DNA of 64,000 nucleotides from Bombardia bombarda. Taxonomy: Eukaryota > Ascomycota > Sordariomycetes > Sordariales > Lasiosphaeriaceae. Under the pieces are notes generated by a model. The model was given only the letters and a program-made list of their open reading frames with translations, had not been told where the DNA came from and ran no database searches. Location of the stretch: positions 434,001 through 498,000 of the forward strand of contig JAULSR010000004.1 of assembly GCA_030512295.1 (NCBI GenBank), given 5' to 3'. Made by a program: the position numbers and the translations under genes. Each line of letters starts with the position of its first letter. Positions within the stretch are counted from its first letter, which is position 1. Positions 54,301 through 64,000 of this stretch are shown here, piece after piece.

Positions 54301-57300
54301 ATAATCTCGATAAGATATGGGGAGACAAGTGCGTATCGTTCCAGCGTCTTCTGTTTCACTTGTTGCTCGCACACCCGGCCTGCCACCAGTCACCACGACT
54401 GGCGAACTAGATATGCACTCCTTTCTTGCTGCATCCGGCCTCCCCATTCGCTCTTGCAGGCCGCCCGCTTTCAGGTGGTGGTACCACGCACGGGATGGTA
54501 CATACGGCGTACATGTAGACCACACCATTGGCATGCAATCCCCAGTTGCTGGGGCTAGCTCTATCCTCTTTCTGGCTGCCAAAATAGCAACGGGCACTGC
54601 AGGTAGTACGAGTAAGGTCCCACGGCTAGGTCCACAGGCTCCACAGGTCTCAATGGGAAATCAAGATGCCACGATAACATTAGATACGTGCCATGCGCTT
54701 CCGGAAACAACAACCAAAACATTGGCAAGGACCCCGATGCTGGTGGATTGGAGAGGAGACGGCCAATTCCAGCAGCGGCACCCTCTCGACCCCACACTTT
54801 CCCTGGCTCCCTTGTCTTCTTTCTCAGGGGACGATCGATCGTCTGCTGGTGGAAAGCAAATCTGTGGGGACCCGGGAGGGCGAGCCAGCCAGCAGTGACA
54901 GGCAGCGCAAGCTGGCCGCCAAGGCTCGGTAATGCCCTTTCGATGCTGGCTTGATGCTGTCAGGGCAGGTCAGAGGGGCGTTTCGAACAAGTTGGATAGC
55001 CACTATCTAGGAGATTCCAAACAGAGCACGCAATCGCCAATTCCAGCCAAGATGACAACAATGCTAGACAACGACGACGACGACAGTTGAACGGCAATGG
55101 CGACAGAAACTCTTCATCGGCCGATGATGGCCCTGGTGTGGGACCATGGGCGCAACTGCCGACACCAAGGCTAAACAAAGGACGTTTCTCTGGATGATCA
55201 GCCCAAAAAGAAGCGAGGACGATAACATCATTCCACCCCTTTCAGGCGATCATTCCATTCCACCAGCCTACACAGCCCGTCTTGTTGCTCGTGTGACAGA
55301 GGACCCCAACAGAAAATAGCTCGCCATTGGCCATTACGATTGGAGGAACACTACCAAGGTAGCTTCAGGTCCTATATCTCATAGGTACAAACACAGTAGG
55401 TATATGGCGACTCGACTTTATCTTTCCAGGTCCATTCCTTATTACTTGGGAGCTTGGTTTCCCTATAGTGGTACACTACCCACCTGGTGCAACCAGCCTG
55501 TTTTTTTTTTATGTATACATACTGTATGTGTGTGGCTGGTCTGGGTCGGTCTCTCTAATCCCCTTGGTTGAAACTTGTTGGTGGCTTGGGGCTGGGGCAG
55601 ACGACGACAGAAGCAGAGATGGAGGCAACTAACCACCTAATATGGCGATTCGCTATTACTGCTGCCCGTTGCTGCTCACAACGATTCTGCGCGTCGAAAC
55701 GAATGCCAGCCCGCAGAGAGGTTGGTCGGATTGGCCCTATAGAAATGGACACGATATTGCCCGACAGCCCATCCGATAACACCAAGTGATGCAATGCGAC
55801 CTCCCTCTAGGAATATCGCCCACTGGTATTGGGGCGGTCAGGCTGCTGCTCGTCGTTCTCTTTGATTGAATGCATTGATTAACTGCTGCTGGCGTCAATC
55901 AAATTGATTTGCGATGCCACCCACACGCATGCACAGAAAACCAGTGACACCCAGTAACACCAACCCACCGCCCACCCCTTCCCGCCGTCACCTACCATAT
56001 TTTGTCCGGAGTCCCAGTCTCCCCAGTCAGAGTTTCTTTGGAGACGGCACTACTCACCACCCACCACCGTCACCGTCCCACCTCTCAGGCCGGCAGGCAT
56101 TGATTGTGGTGCTCTGCGAGGAGGAAACCAGTCTGGCGCTAACCGAGAAACAGGCGAGAAAAGTTCGGGAGCTGTGTCGCAGGATGAGGGGACCTCGATG
56201 TCAATTCAACCAGTTCTTTCGTCACTGCCCATTTACCAGGCCGATCCGTGTTTATCAGGTTCGAACCTTGATTGGCGGCGACCCCCCATTGGCATCTTTC
56301 GTTGCATTGTTTACCAAAGCAAGTCCACCCAGTGATAGGAGACCGCCGCTGCGACTTACCTGGCGCTACTGTACTGTTTCGAGCGACTTATACACTAGGC
56401 ACGAAAAAAGGACCCTTTCCAACTTGAAACGCCCATTTCAGCCGTGCAACCCGTGAGAATCAAGCAGATCTCTTCATGTGTTCAGGGTGGTGGTGGTGGT
56501 TTTCATCAGTCATCGTGGTAGCATGAGTGTTTAAACAAGAAACCTTTTCTGAGTGGCAGCTCGTATCACCACACACAGAGAGAGAGTTTAGACCGGTGAA
56601 ACAAACCATAGTGGTTAATAAGTTGTTGTCGCCAACGAGATGAGATGAAAGGAAGGAAGGAAGCCGGCGAACAGTGCTGAGGAGGCACAATCGATGGTCT
56701 GAATGCGGGAGGGAGACGAAGGAAGCGCAAACGAGAAATGTATCGAATATTGACCAAGCCAATCACAACTTGAGTTCTGTCGCGTGTGCATTTTCTGGAC
56801 CCGCGTCGTCTTGTTCCCTCTTTCTTTTGGGTAGAGAGCGATGCAAGAGATGGTCGGTGAGGGTCGCACCAAAAGAGTGCCCCCGCCGCTGTGCTGCAGG
56901 TCTCTCAAAATCTTGTTGCCTCGAGGTTGCCCAGTTGTTGCGGCATGAACTCTGTAAATTTTGCCGCTGCACGAGGGTGTTTCCGTTCGTCGCCGTGCAG
57001 CAGCAGTAGCAGCAGCAACAGCAGCAGCCAGGACCAATGGACCTATGGACCTATCGCGCTAGACTGGCACTTCTTGACACTTTCTTTTCACAAGAAGGGA
57101 TGAGGACCGACGCGAACAAAAACGAGACAGCGTACGTTACCGAGTTCGATGATAGGCACACATACAGGATCGCGGCAGCAGCAGCCATGCATCCTATCTC
57201 TCTCCTGGACGATAAGATCGAAAACCAATCTCAGCTCCACCTGATCGCTCCAGGTCCCGGCAGCTTTTCCCCGTAACTAACAGCGTCCAGCAGGACCAGC

Positions 57301-57931
57301 ACGCAGGCGGGCGCTACCTCGTACGCATTGCAGGGAATCCAAACAGATCTTCTCTCCACACAAAGCCCACTCTTTCGCTGCAGACTTCATGCACTTCATG
57401 CGCTACATGTACGTTTCCTGCAGGTGCGTGGTGGTGATTGTGGACGTGGGCAAAGTTTAGACAAGACTTTTTGGCAACTCGGCTCCGTTTGAGGAATGGT
57501 GTCTACCTGACCGCCTTTCTAAACAACAACACACCCATCGTGTTATGCGGCCGTGATATCGAAATTTGAGATTGAGGTTCTGAAAAATTTTCATCGTGAA
57601 GGCACCACAGAGCGTACGCAGACCGACAGACCGATTGACCGACTGACCGACAGAGAAAGAAAGGAGGAGAAATTTCTTGCCTCACCACTATACCCTGTTT
57701 TTTTTTCCACTCTCGGCCCACTCTCACGACGGCGACTCCCGACTGGATGAACTGTTGACCGCTTGATGGTTCGCATACACAACTGCGGCCCAGCGTCTAT
57801 CTAAGCCTTTTTAGAACTTTTTTTGTCGTCGACGTTGTTGTTGTCGCCGATTGATCCTCCTTCTCCGGGGCCGCGAGACGAACCAGGGAAAGGGTACCTA
57901 AAATAAAAGAAACCACAAAATCTTATCAACT
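51314..57931. other. Gene-poor 6.6 kb between the divergent Ksp1-type kinase and E1 genes
   Basis: No gene can be supported. The first 1.6 kb is strongly pyrimidine-rich on the kinase sense strand (purine-rich on plus), with a string of short frames, and looks like a long promoter and 5' leader. Open frames at 54317-54898 and 55914-56456 are long but lack domains or protein-like composition. The last kilobase, with a T run at 57701 and AACAAC/TTGTTG patches, should contain the E1 promoter. Confidence 0.5.
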
Positions 57932-59128
57932 ATGTCGGCCAAGGTCGTGCTGCTCGACATCGGTACGGGATACATCCGCTGCCCAACCACTTTTGACATG
58001 CCTAGCCTAGCCCAGACCAGACCAGCCTCTGTTCTGCAGCCATCATTGCCCCCTGCCTGCATCCCATTTGCATCTCATGGACGAATTGGCTAACCATGCA
58101 TTTCTGAACAGAGGGCACCGTTTGTCCCATCTCATTCGTCAAGGATGTTCTTGTAAGACAATGGGATATCCTCGATTTCTTGTGTTTCCCAGCATCATCA
58201 ATCAGCATTCTGCCTGGTCCTCTTTCTTACCCACCCACCCCAGCCATGGAAAACTGCACTTCCTCTCACTGCTCCCTGTGGTCAGCCACTCATGCTACAA
58301 TCTTGTCTACACCCTCATGAGCATTGCTTACTCACTGTGCTGTCAAACTGTGCTGTGACGTTCCCTCCTTGTGTACACACACACCTACCTTGGCGACTTT
58401 ACTCCCACCCGAAGCTATACATGTCCTCCTCCTCTATCAAAATCACCTACCTCTCAACCTACCTAACCATGTATGTACACTCGTACTAACCACCCCCCTA
58501 GTTCCCCTACGCCCTCTCCGCCCTCCCCAGCACCCTCCTCACCCAATGGGACGCCCCCGCCTTCGCCCCCTACCGCGAAGCCTTCCCCTCTGGGCACGCG
58601 GCTACCCCCGCCGCCCTCACGGCGCACGTTGAGGACCTCATGAGCCGCGACGTCAAGGCGCCCTACCTCAAGAGCCTCCAGGGCTACCTCTGGACGCGCG
58701 GGTACCAGACGGGCGAGCTGCGCGCGCCCTTATTCCCCGACGTGGCGCCGGCCTTCGCCGCCTGGGAGCGCCGCGGCGTCGACATCATCATCTACTCGTC
58801 CGGCTCCGTCGCGGCGCAGAAGCTGCTCTTTGGCCACACCAACGGCGAGCCGGCCGATCTGATCCCCAAGATCGCCGACTTTTTCGATACCGTCAATGCG
58901 GGCCCCAAGACGGAGGCGGCGAGCTACCGTGTTATTGCCGAGCAGCACCCCGAGCACCCGCTGGTGCAGGGGGAGTGGCTGTTTTTGAGCGATAATGTGA
59001 AGGAGGTGGAGGCGGCGAAGGAGGCGGGGATGGAGAGCTTTGTTGTCGATCGGCCGGGCAACGCGGAGTTGGAGGAGGGGGCGAGGGAGAGGTACAGGGT
59101 TGTCAAGAGCTTTGATGAGCTTTTTTGA
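57932..59128 (+). CDS. UTR4: Enolase-phosphatase E1 (methionine salvage)
   Basis: HAD-family enzyme with two activities: enolisation and dephosphorylation of the diketo intermediate (DK-MTP-1-P) in methionine salvage, giving acireductone. Exons 57932-57962, 58112-58152 and 58502-59128 give 232 residues, close to the family length. Seen: VVLLDIEGTVCPISFVKDVL joined across two introns (motif I DIEGT), FPYALSALPSTL, GYLWTRGYQTGELRAPLFPD, IIIYSSGSVAAQKLLFGH (motif II Ser), NAGPKTEAASYRVIAEQ (motif III Lys) and LFLSDNVKEVEAAKEAGM (motif IV Asp). The second intron is long for this window (348 nt) and carries extra splice-like sequence (GTATGT, then TACTAACC before CCCTAG). The split of the catalytic N terminus over three exons makes it easy to miss the start. 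Confidence 0.93.
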
Positions 59129-59231
59129 TGATCTGGAGGGTTGGAGGGTTGGAGCCGGTCATGTGGTTGGTTGGTTGGCGGGTGAAGTTCGTCCATCTAT
59201 GCATCCATCTTTCATTGATGCATGCGGTCGT

Positions 59232-59262
<31 letters not shown>

Positions 59263-59263
59263 C
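59232..59263. repeat. TGCC tetranucleotide microsatellite, 8 copies
   Basis: Perfect TGCC array about 100 bp after the E1 stop codon, probably in its 3' untranslated region. Confidence 0.85.
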
Positions 59264-59470
59264 CCTGGGCGACTCTTCGTCGTCCGCAACTGGTGGATAT
59301 GTTTAGCCGGCTATGTTTGACGTGGCGTGGCAGCGGAGATCTCGTCCATCCTAGTGGAGGCGCGCGGGCTTGGGTAATTTCCCATTGGGAGAAATAACTA
59401 GATACTTGCTTGCTTGTATGGTATTGGCGCTCTACTCTCGCAGTACCTACATCTGGTGTGTTTTCTCCAA

Positions 59471-59500
<30 letters not shown>
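59471..59500. repeat. GCT trinucleotide microsatellite, 10 copies
   Basis: Perfect GCT array in non-coding DNA. Confidence 0.85.
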
Positions 59501-59501
<1 letters not shown>

Positions 59502-62195
59502 GGGTTACCACGATTTGGAGAACTCTGGCAAGCATGGAGTGAGTAGGGAAAGCTTGGGCCGCCCACAACCAACCCACCCCTTTCAAGGTTTGAATGCTCT
59601 GAAACGGTGCATACAGTTGGGGAAGTGATACATCTCTAGCCAATGCATGTTGTCGTCTCTTGTCGTTGCCACATGGAATACGTAATAGCAGGGCCAATTT
59701 AAGTTGCTACGGGTTGATTCAAGGGATCGGCTTCATGGGATCAAGGCTCAGTGAGCAATGATTAGTAAGGTGGTTCTGAGTCGTGGAAACTCGTAGTAGT
59801 ATTAATGAAGCATGCTACTTACTGTGTACTTACAAGCAACAACATCTGGAAATCCAATCAGAGTCGCCAGCCAAAATGCCCCGGGCTTCCCAGCCCAGCC
59901 CCTCATCTCCCTCTCTTATTTCCTTCTCACTGCCGCGAATGGTGCTTATTCACATACATATGCAAGTTAAGTTTGTTCTCGACGAACGGAGGTGTGTTGG
60001 TGAGACTTTGTCTGTGAGTCTCAACTGCTAGGTGACGTGCCAAGACAGACATACTCAGCCCATTCCATTGCGGGTTTAGCTCGATATGTACCCCTCAGGA
60101 GACAAAATCCGGGGAAACGGCGAAGGAAGGGCAAGGGAAGTTGCACGAAACGTAAATCGGGTAGCTGCGACTGCGACTGCGCGAAGCGAAACGAAGCCAA
60201 GAGTCCCGGATAGTTGCGCGCAACGGGCGGCTGCTTGCTCGGTTGGTCACGTCATGTTTGTCACCACCCCCAATTCCAATCCACCTATTCGCACTATTGA
60301 ATAAACCATCCACGGGATTCTTGGGATTGTCTCTTTCTCTCTTCTCGAAAGTCGCTGTTGTGAAAGTTGAAACCAACCCCCTTCTCCCTTCCCCTTTCCC
60401 CTCCCCTGTACTACCGCCACTTGCCTTACCCCAAATTGACCCACCGTCATCTGATCGTCAACTCACACCATTCACCACCCCTCATCACGAGGGGAGAAGG
60501 GGGGAGATGGGGTGTGTGCGTCGACGATCGAACCACCGGCGAATCAAAGAAACAACAACAGCAGCAGGGAAGGGAGAAAATAGTTGGAGAGTGATGAGCG
60601 CTGGTACTAGCCGGGAAAAGGAGGCGGGCATCCGGTAGGTTCGGCAAGGCAAAGAAGACATGCCCGCGAAATACCGGGCGCCTCGTTGCTGCGGGCGGGT
60701 GAAATGAACTTGTGTGTGTGTGTGACTTTCTTTATCGCCCACGACGGATGCCTCCCTGTCGTCGTTGTCGTCGTCAAATCAAGAGATCATGGTGTACGAG
60801 TGCTGACTAGTTCAGGTCTGCGATGGACGTGGGAGAGGAGGAGGCAGCTGGACGTACTAGCATGGTAGCTGCTGGGAACTAAGACAGTTCCTTACTAGTC
60901 TAGTAGTAGTACCTTATCGCCTAGCTGTCCTTCGTGTAGTGGGCCGCCCAGGAGGGGCTCGTGACATGGACAATCAGGACGATAGAGAGGTACACTATGA
61001 ACTAGACTAGCCACGGTGATATACCTACCGTTTGTTATCGAGGACCAAGACGGGCAATCGATAAGTGAGCGAGCGAGCGACTCGGTACCAGACACGCGTG
61101 CTCGACGTAGCTTGTTTTGTTGCACAGTTATGCAGTCTGTATTGGTGTAAAGATTCCAGACAAGTGGAGAGGGTTGATGAGGGTCCCAAGTTCAAAAACG
61201 GAGTTGTCAAGATCGCGTAAACACCCGAGGAGCAGCCACCATGTTTGCTAACGTCCTTCTCCACATTGGATCTAAAGGGGCCGGTATCAATCCAGTCCAG
61301 TCCAAGTCCAGAGACATTTCATTTACTGCTTATCTATACCCCCCGCCTACAGGCTGGAGATCTCATGATATGGCGACACAGAAGTGGCGCGATCGATGAT
61401 TCTGAGCAAGTTCCCTGACTGAGAGGACACTTGCTGCCCAACTAGAGCTATGAAAAGCTGCAGTGACACCATCTCGAGATATGCGTAAAAGCGACGACGA
61501 GTTGCCCGCACGGTGATTTGGAATGGCAACTGGCCGAGGCATCCATCCTCTACCTGTCCTTGGTGGTTGCACATCAAAACATTGTCTTAGACCCCTAAAC
61601 TCGCTCGACGGTGCGTGCATCTTCGATAAGTTCGATTCAACGCTTCTGGGTCGGCAACCCGATCGCGCATCAGGTGACAAGAATCTGTCTGGGAAATAGT
61701 CTTGGTAGAGAGACATTGTCTCAACTGGCCGGGAGAGTCGTATCACCTGGCGCTTTAGCCATAGCAGGCCGTTGCCGGACTATTTGATGGCCCGAGGTAG
61801 GTCATCAGAACCGCGACGTGTTAGTATACAACTTGAGCACCAGAAGAGAAGGCAGAAAGAAGCTTACATTGGTGTACAATTCTATCCACAGTGCTGTAGA
61901 TGAAGAAGGTGAATTCTCTATGGTAGTCCCGAGCATACCTCCAGCTGGCAGTCGCGTGGGTCTATCCTGCACATAGTCAACCCAAGCGTGAGAGCGGACC
62001 GGCAAATATCATGCGAGCTTCACATCCACAAGACACGTCGCAGACAGGAGGCCAACATTCAGCTGTCTGGTTGTTTCTGGGTAGTTGCCGACCAAGATGG
62101 ATGGATGAATGATAAGAGCTGAGGTATCTGGAGAGGGCACTATTGAAGTCGTGCAGGCAGGCCAACTTAGCCCTAGCATATGCAGTCGATTCAAC

Positions 62196-63074
62196 TCAGA
62201 GCGTTACTGCAAAGTTGTTACGGGTTGGACCAGCCCGTATTTCCTTCTTGGGGAAGCGGCCGACGAGTCCCAAAGAATCGGTGGTCCTCCGCCAGAGATA
62301 GTAGACGAGCCGTTGCGTTGTCTTTGACGCTATCTTGGTATAGCCCATCGACGACATAATGGTAGATAGCTTATCTTCATCAAGATAGCGAGAGTTTGCC
62401 ACACACGGCGCTGGCAAGACAAGAAAGAGGCAAGGGAACTTGTCTGTTTGTGAGGAGGAAGAAGCGGGATAGTGTTCCGGTCTGTGCAGAAACTCGGTCG
62501 TGCGAAGCAGCATCTCTCCTCGGCCCTTGGGATCCGGAACAAAGTTGAGAACTAGAGAGAGACTGAGAACATCGAACCGTTCAGAATCATCCTGAGGCAG
62601 AGACCGCTCCATAAAGTCCTGCTGGAGGATGCCCTCTCCCTGGCTGTTTAGGTCGATTCTCTCGATGGTAGCAAAGTGGCCGCTTTTGGAGCACGCGTTC
62701 TGCGTGCTGAGTGCTCCAACCTCTAGCATCCGGAGGGGCCCATCTTGGGGAGCCTGTCGTGACGCGAGACACGGCTCGAGCCATTCCACAAGTACGCGGG
62801 AGCTGTCACCGCCCCGGTCATGCCTTTGGCCTTGGAGACTGGCTTCCTGGTACCTCTCGATGCCACCTAGGGCCTTGAGTTCAACATCAATGAGTTTCTC
62901 CTGCGCCTTGTCGCCCTTGGCGATGGCCTGCTGCTTCCTCTTCTCCAAGAGATGGTGTTTGTTGATGAGGGCCTTGGTCGTCTTCCGCGAAATCGACTTT
63001 TGTGGCCGGTGCAGCATGGGAGGACGGCCAGCTGACAGGCTCTTTGGAGCCCGCGTTGTCTTTTTGGCACCCAT
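62196..63074 (-). CDS. BMT2: 25S rRNA adenine-N1 methyltransferase Bmt2
   Basis: SAM-dependent nucleolar enzyme that puts m1A on large-subunit rRNA (A2142 in yeast). Single exon, 292 codons. Seen: a basic N terminus with a KRKQQ stretch and HRPQKSISRKTTKALINKHH; LRMLEVGALSTQNACSK, the SAM loop; FATIERIDLNSQGEGILQQD, the acidic loop and following strand; and LSLSLVLNFVPDPKGRGEML, the family signature. The ending ends in the short basic VGRFPKKEIRAG. The length is slightly below that of the yeast enzyme. It is divergent from the ribosomal protein gene uL23, with only 363 bp between starts, so the two could share control. Confidence 0.92.
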   Translation of the reverse strand: MGAKKTTRAPKSLSAGRPPMLHRPQKSISRKTTKALINKHHLLEKRKQQAIAKGDKAQEKLIDVELKALGGIERYQEASLQGQRHDRGGDSSRVLVEWLEPCLASRQAPQDGPLRMLEVGALSTQNACSKSGHFATIERIDLNSQGEGILQQDFMERSLPQDDSERFDVLSLSLVLNFVPDPKGRGEMLLRTTEFLHRPEHYPASSSSQTDKFPCLFLVLPAPCVANSRYLDEDKLSTIMSSMGYTKIASKTTQRLVYYLWRRTTDSLGLVGRFPKKEIRAGPTRNNFAVTL

Positions 63075-63437
63075 TATGACAGCTGAATGCGGAATGCGAT
63101 GTTGAGTGACAAGATGTCGTTGTCGTCGATGTGTATGTACCTTGTGGAACCAATAAACTTCTTTGCTTCCAGTCTTCGTAGGATAGAAAGTTTGATTGAT
63201 ATGCGGGGGTTAGGGTTGTTCAAGCAGAATGCCAGTGTGGCTTTTCGACAGGGTGAATTGGAAATCTTGGCGCCAGCCACATGTGCACCAGCCACAACTG
63301 ACCACGGCGCGCGCACAATTCTTTTTTCCACTACATTTTCGCCCAAATTCTGATGTACTCTCCGGTTTTCCAGATTTTCGAGTTCACGGCCAATTTCGAC
63401 ATCCCACCCGCCCAACGACAACCGGAAATCCTCAGAA
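63075..63437. promoter_or_regulatory. Bidirectional promoter region of BMT2 and uL23
   Basis: 363 bp between divergent starts. It carries TTAGGGTT (63210-63217; AACCCTAA on the other strand), a telobox-like sequence that occurs in ribosomal-protein gene promoters of some fungi and plants. It ends in a leader with TTTTCGCCC and a C-rich patch before the uL23 ATG. No TATA box is evident. Confidence 0.5.
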
Positions 63438-64000
63438 ATGGCTCCCACCACCAAGGACGCAAAGAAAGGTACTTGAAAACCACCACCCAGAAAATCCAAC
63501 AAGATGGATTTTCCGACAACAAGCTCGTCGTCCTCCGCTCGATGCGGAACCTCGCCGTCGCCGTCGTCGCATCACTGGCGCTGAACGGCGGCAGCGGCGG
63601 GGGGAAGCATCAAAGCAGCAGCAGACTTTGCGAGTTTGAACAAGATTTTCTCCTTGTTATCTTGTTCAGGCGAATGCTTTTACTGACGAGACTTCTTTTT
63701 TCCCTTCGACAGGCGGTGCCTCCAAGGCGCCCAAGGGCGCTCAGGCCAAGAAGGCTGCCCAGGCTGCCCTCAAGGGTGTAAGTTATTCTGATCCCCAATC
63801 CTTTTAGTTTCAACGTGCTGTGCGAGAATACTGACGAGTTCTCCCCCCACTACAGGTGCACTCCGTCAAGAAGGTCAAGGCCCGCATGTCGACCACCTTC
63901 CACCGCCCCAAGACCCTCCAGCTGTCGCGCGCGCCCAAGTACCCCCGCAAGTCGATCCCCCACGCCCCTCGCCTTGACGAGCACAAGATCATTGTGCACC
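63438..64000 (+). CDS. Large-subunit ribosomal protein uL23 (L25/L23a), 5' part
   Basis: Component of the polypeptide exit site of the 60S subunit, where SRP and nascent-chain factors dock. Exons 63438-63468, 63713-63777 and 63856 onward; the window ends inside the third. Seen: [10 protein letters not shown], then [20 protein letters not shown] (the variable basic import-active extension), then [36 protein letters not shown] and LDEHKIIVH, matching the family. The first exon has only 31 nt; the first intron is 244 nt and the second 78 nt. Small 5' exons with a large first intron are usual in fungal ribosomal protein genes. The gene is incomplete at the right edge. Confidence 0.95.

Larger units (their letters stand above)
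59129..62195. other. Region between E1 and BMT2, no gene seen
   Basis: 3.07 kb between two converging genes, with no supported coding gene. It contains TGCC (59232-59263) and GCT (59471-59500) microsatellites. Minus-strand frames at 61363-61746 and 60095-60376 lack features. Short patches look splice-like, but no phase-consistent model could be built. Confidence 0.45.

Noticed and set aside
54317..54898. 193-codon plus-strand frame
   Set aside because: No recognised motif and overlapped by equally long frames; kept as non-coding.
56250..56275. tRNA-like GGTTCGAACC
   Set aside because: The T-loop-like sequence is present, but no matching acceptor stem, A box or anticodon arm was found around it.
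55914..56456. 180-codon plus-strand frame
   Set aside because: Pro/Arg/Ser-rich chance-like composition, no domain.

Overview
The window is nuclear DNA of a filamentous ascomycete, most likely a sordariomycete; the genus cannot be fixed from the sequence. The evidence is short introns (mostly 55-105 nt, GT-AG, branch-like CTRAC/CTGAC sequences), roughly balanced base composition, long CAG/CAA-coded glutamine tracts, and fungal-specific families (Rua1-domain regulator, Ksp1/Ran1-type kinase, Bmt2 rRNA methyltransferase, fungal PKA ending). I found no bacterial-type operons, CRISPR arrays, insertion sequences, rRNA genes or convincing tRNA genes. Exon borders below were derived by reading splice sites and checking that the phases add up.

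Left part (0.7-17 kb, gene-dense): PKA catalytic subunit (-), an L-type cargo lectin (-), TIM13 (+), an NSRP1-like splicing factor (-), PI-specific phospholipase C (-), ARP8 of the INO80 complex (-) and a proline-rich protein of unknown function (+). Middle (17-36 kb): two long gene-poor stretches of about 6.5 and 5.6 kb flank a Rua1-domain, glutamine-rich transcription regulator (+); a PHD-finger protein (+) follows. From 36 to 51 kb: 3-isopropylmalate dehydrogenase (+, leucine synthesis), an APH-fold kinase-like protein full of microsatellites (-), a DUF2235/Tle1-like hydrolase (+), an AVT1-like vacuolar amino-acid transporter (+) and a Ksp1/Ran1-type kinase (-). A further gene-poor block of 6.6 kb leads to enolase-phosphatase E1 (+, methionine salvage), then a 3-kb gap, Bmt2 (-), and the start of ribosomal protein uL23 (+), which runs off the right end.

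Functionally this is a core-genome segment: nutrient signalling (PKA, PLC, Ksp1-type kinase), amino-acid metabolism and vacuolar transport (LEU2, E1, AVT1), secretion (lectin), mitochondrial import (TIM13), chromatin and transcription (ARP8, PHD, Rua1-type) and ribosome production (Bmt2, uL23). I did not find a clearly new biological system. The points most worth checking are three apparent one-base deletions, all in C runs of coding strands (one in PKA, two in LEU2), which look like homopolymer undercalls; very small exons (21, 24, 25 and 28 nt) that automatic annotation would probably miss; a probable GC-AG intron in TIM13; an APH-like gene with in-frame microsatellites; and an orphan coding-like exon at 17.6 kb.
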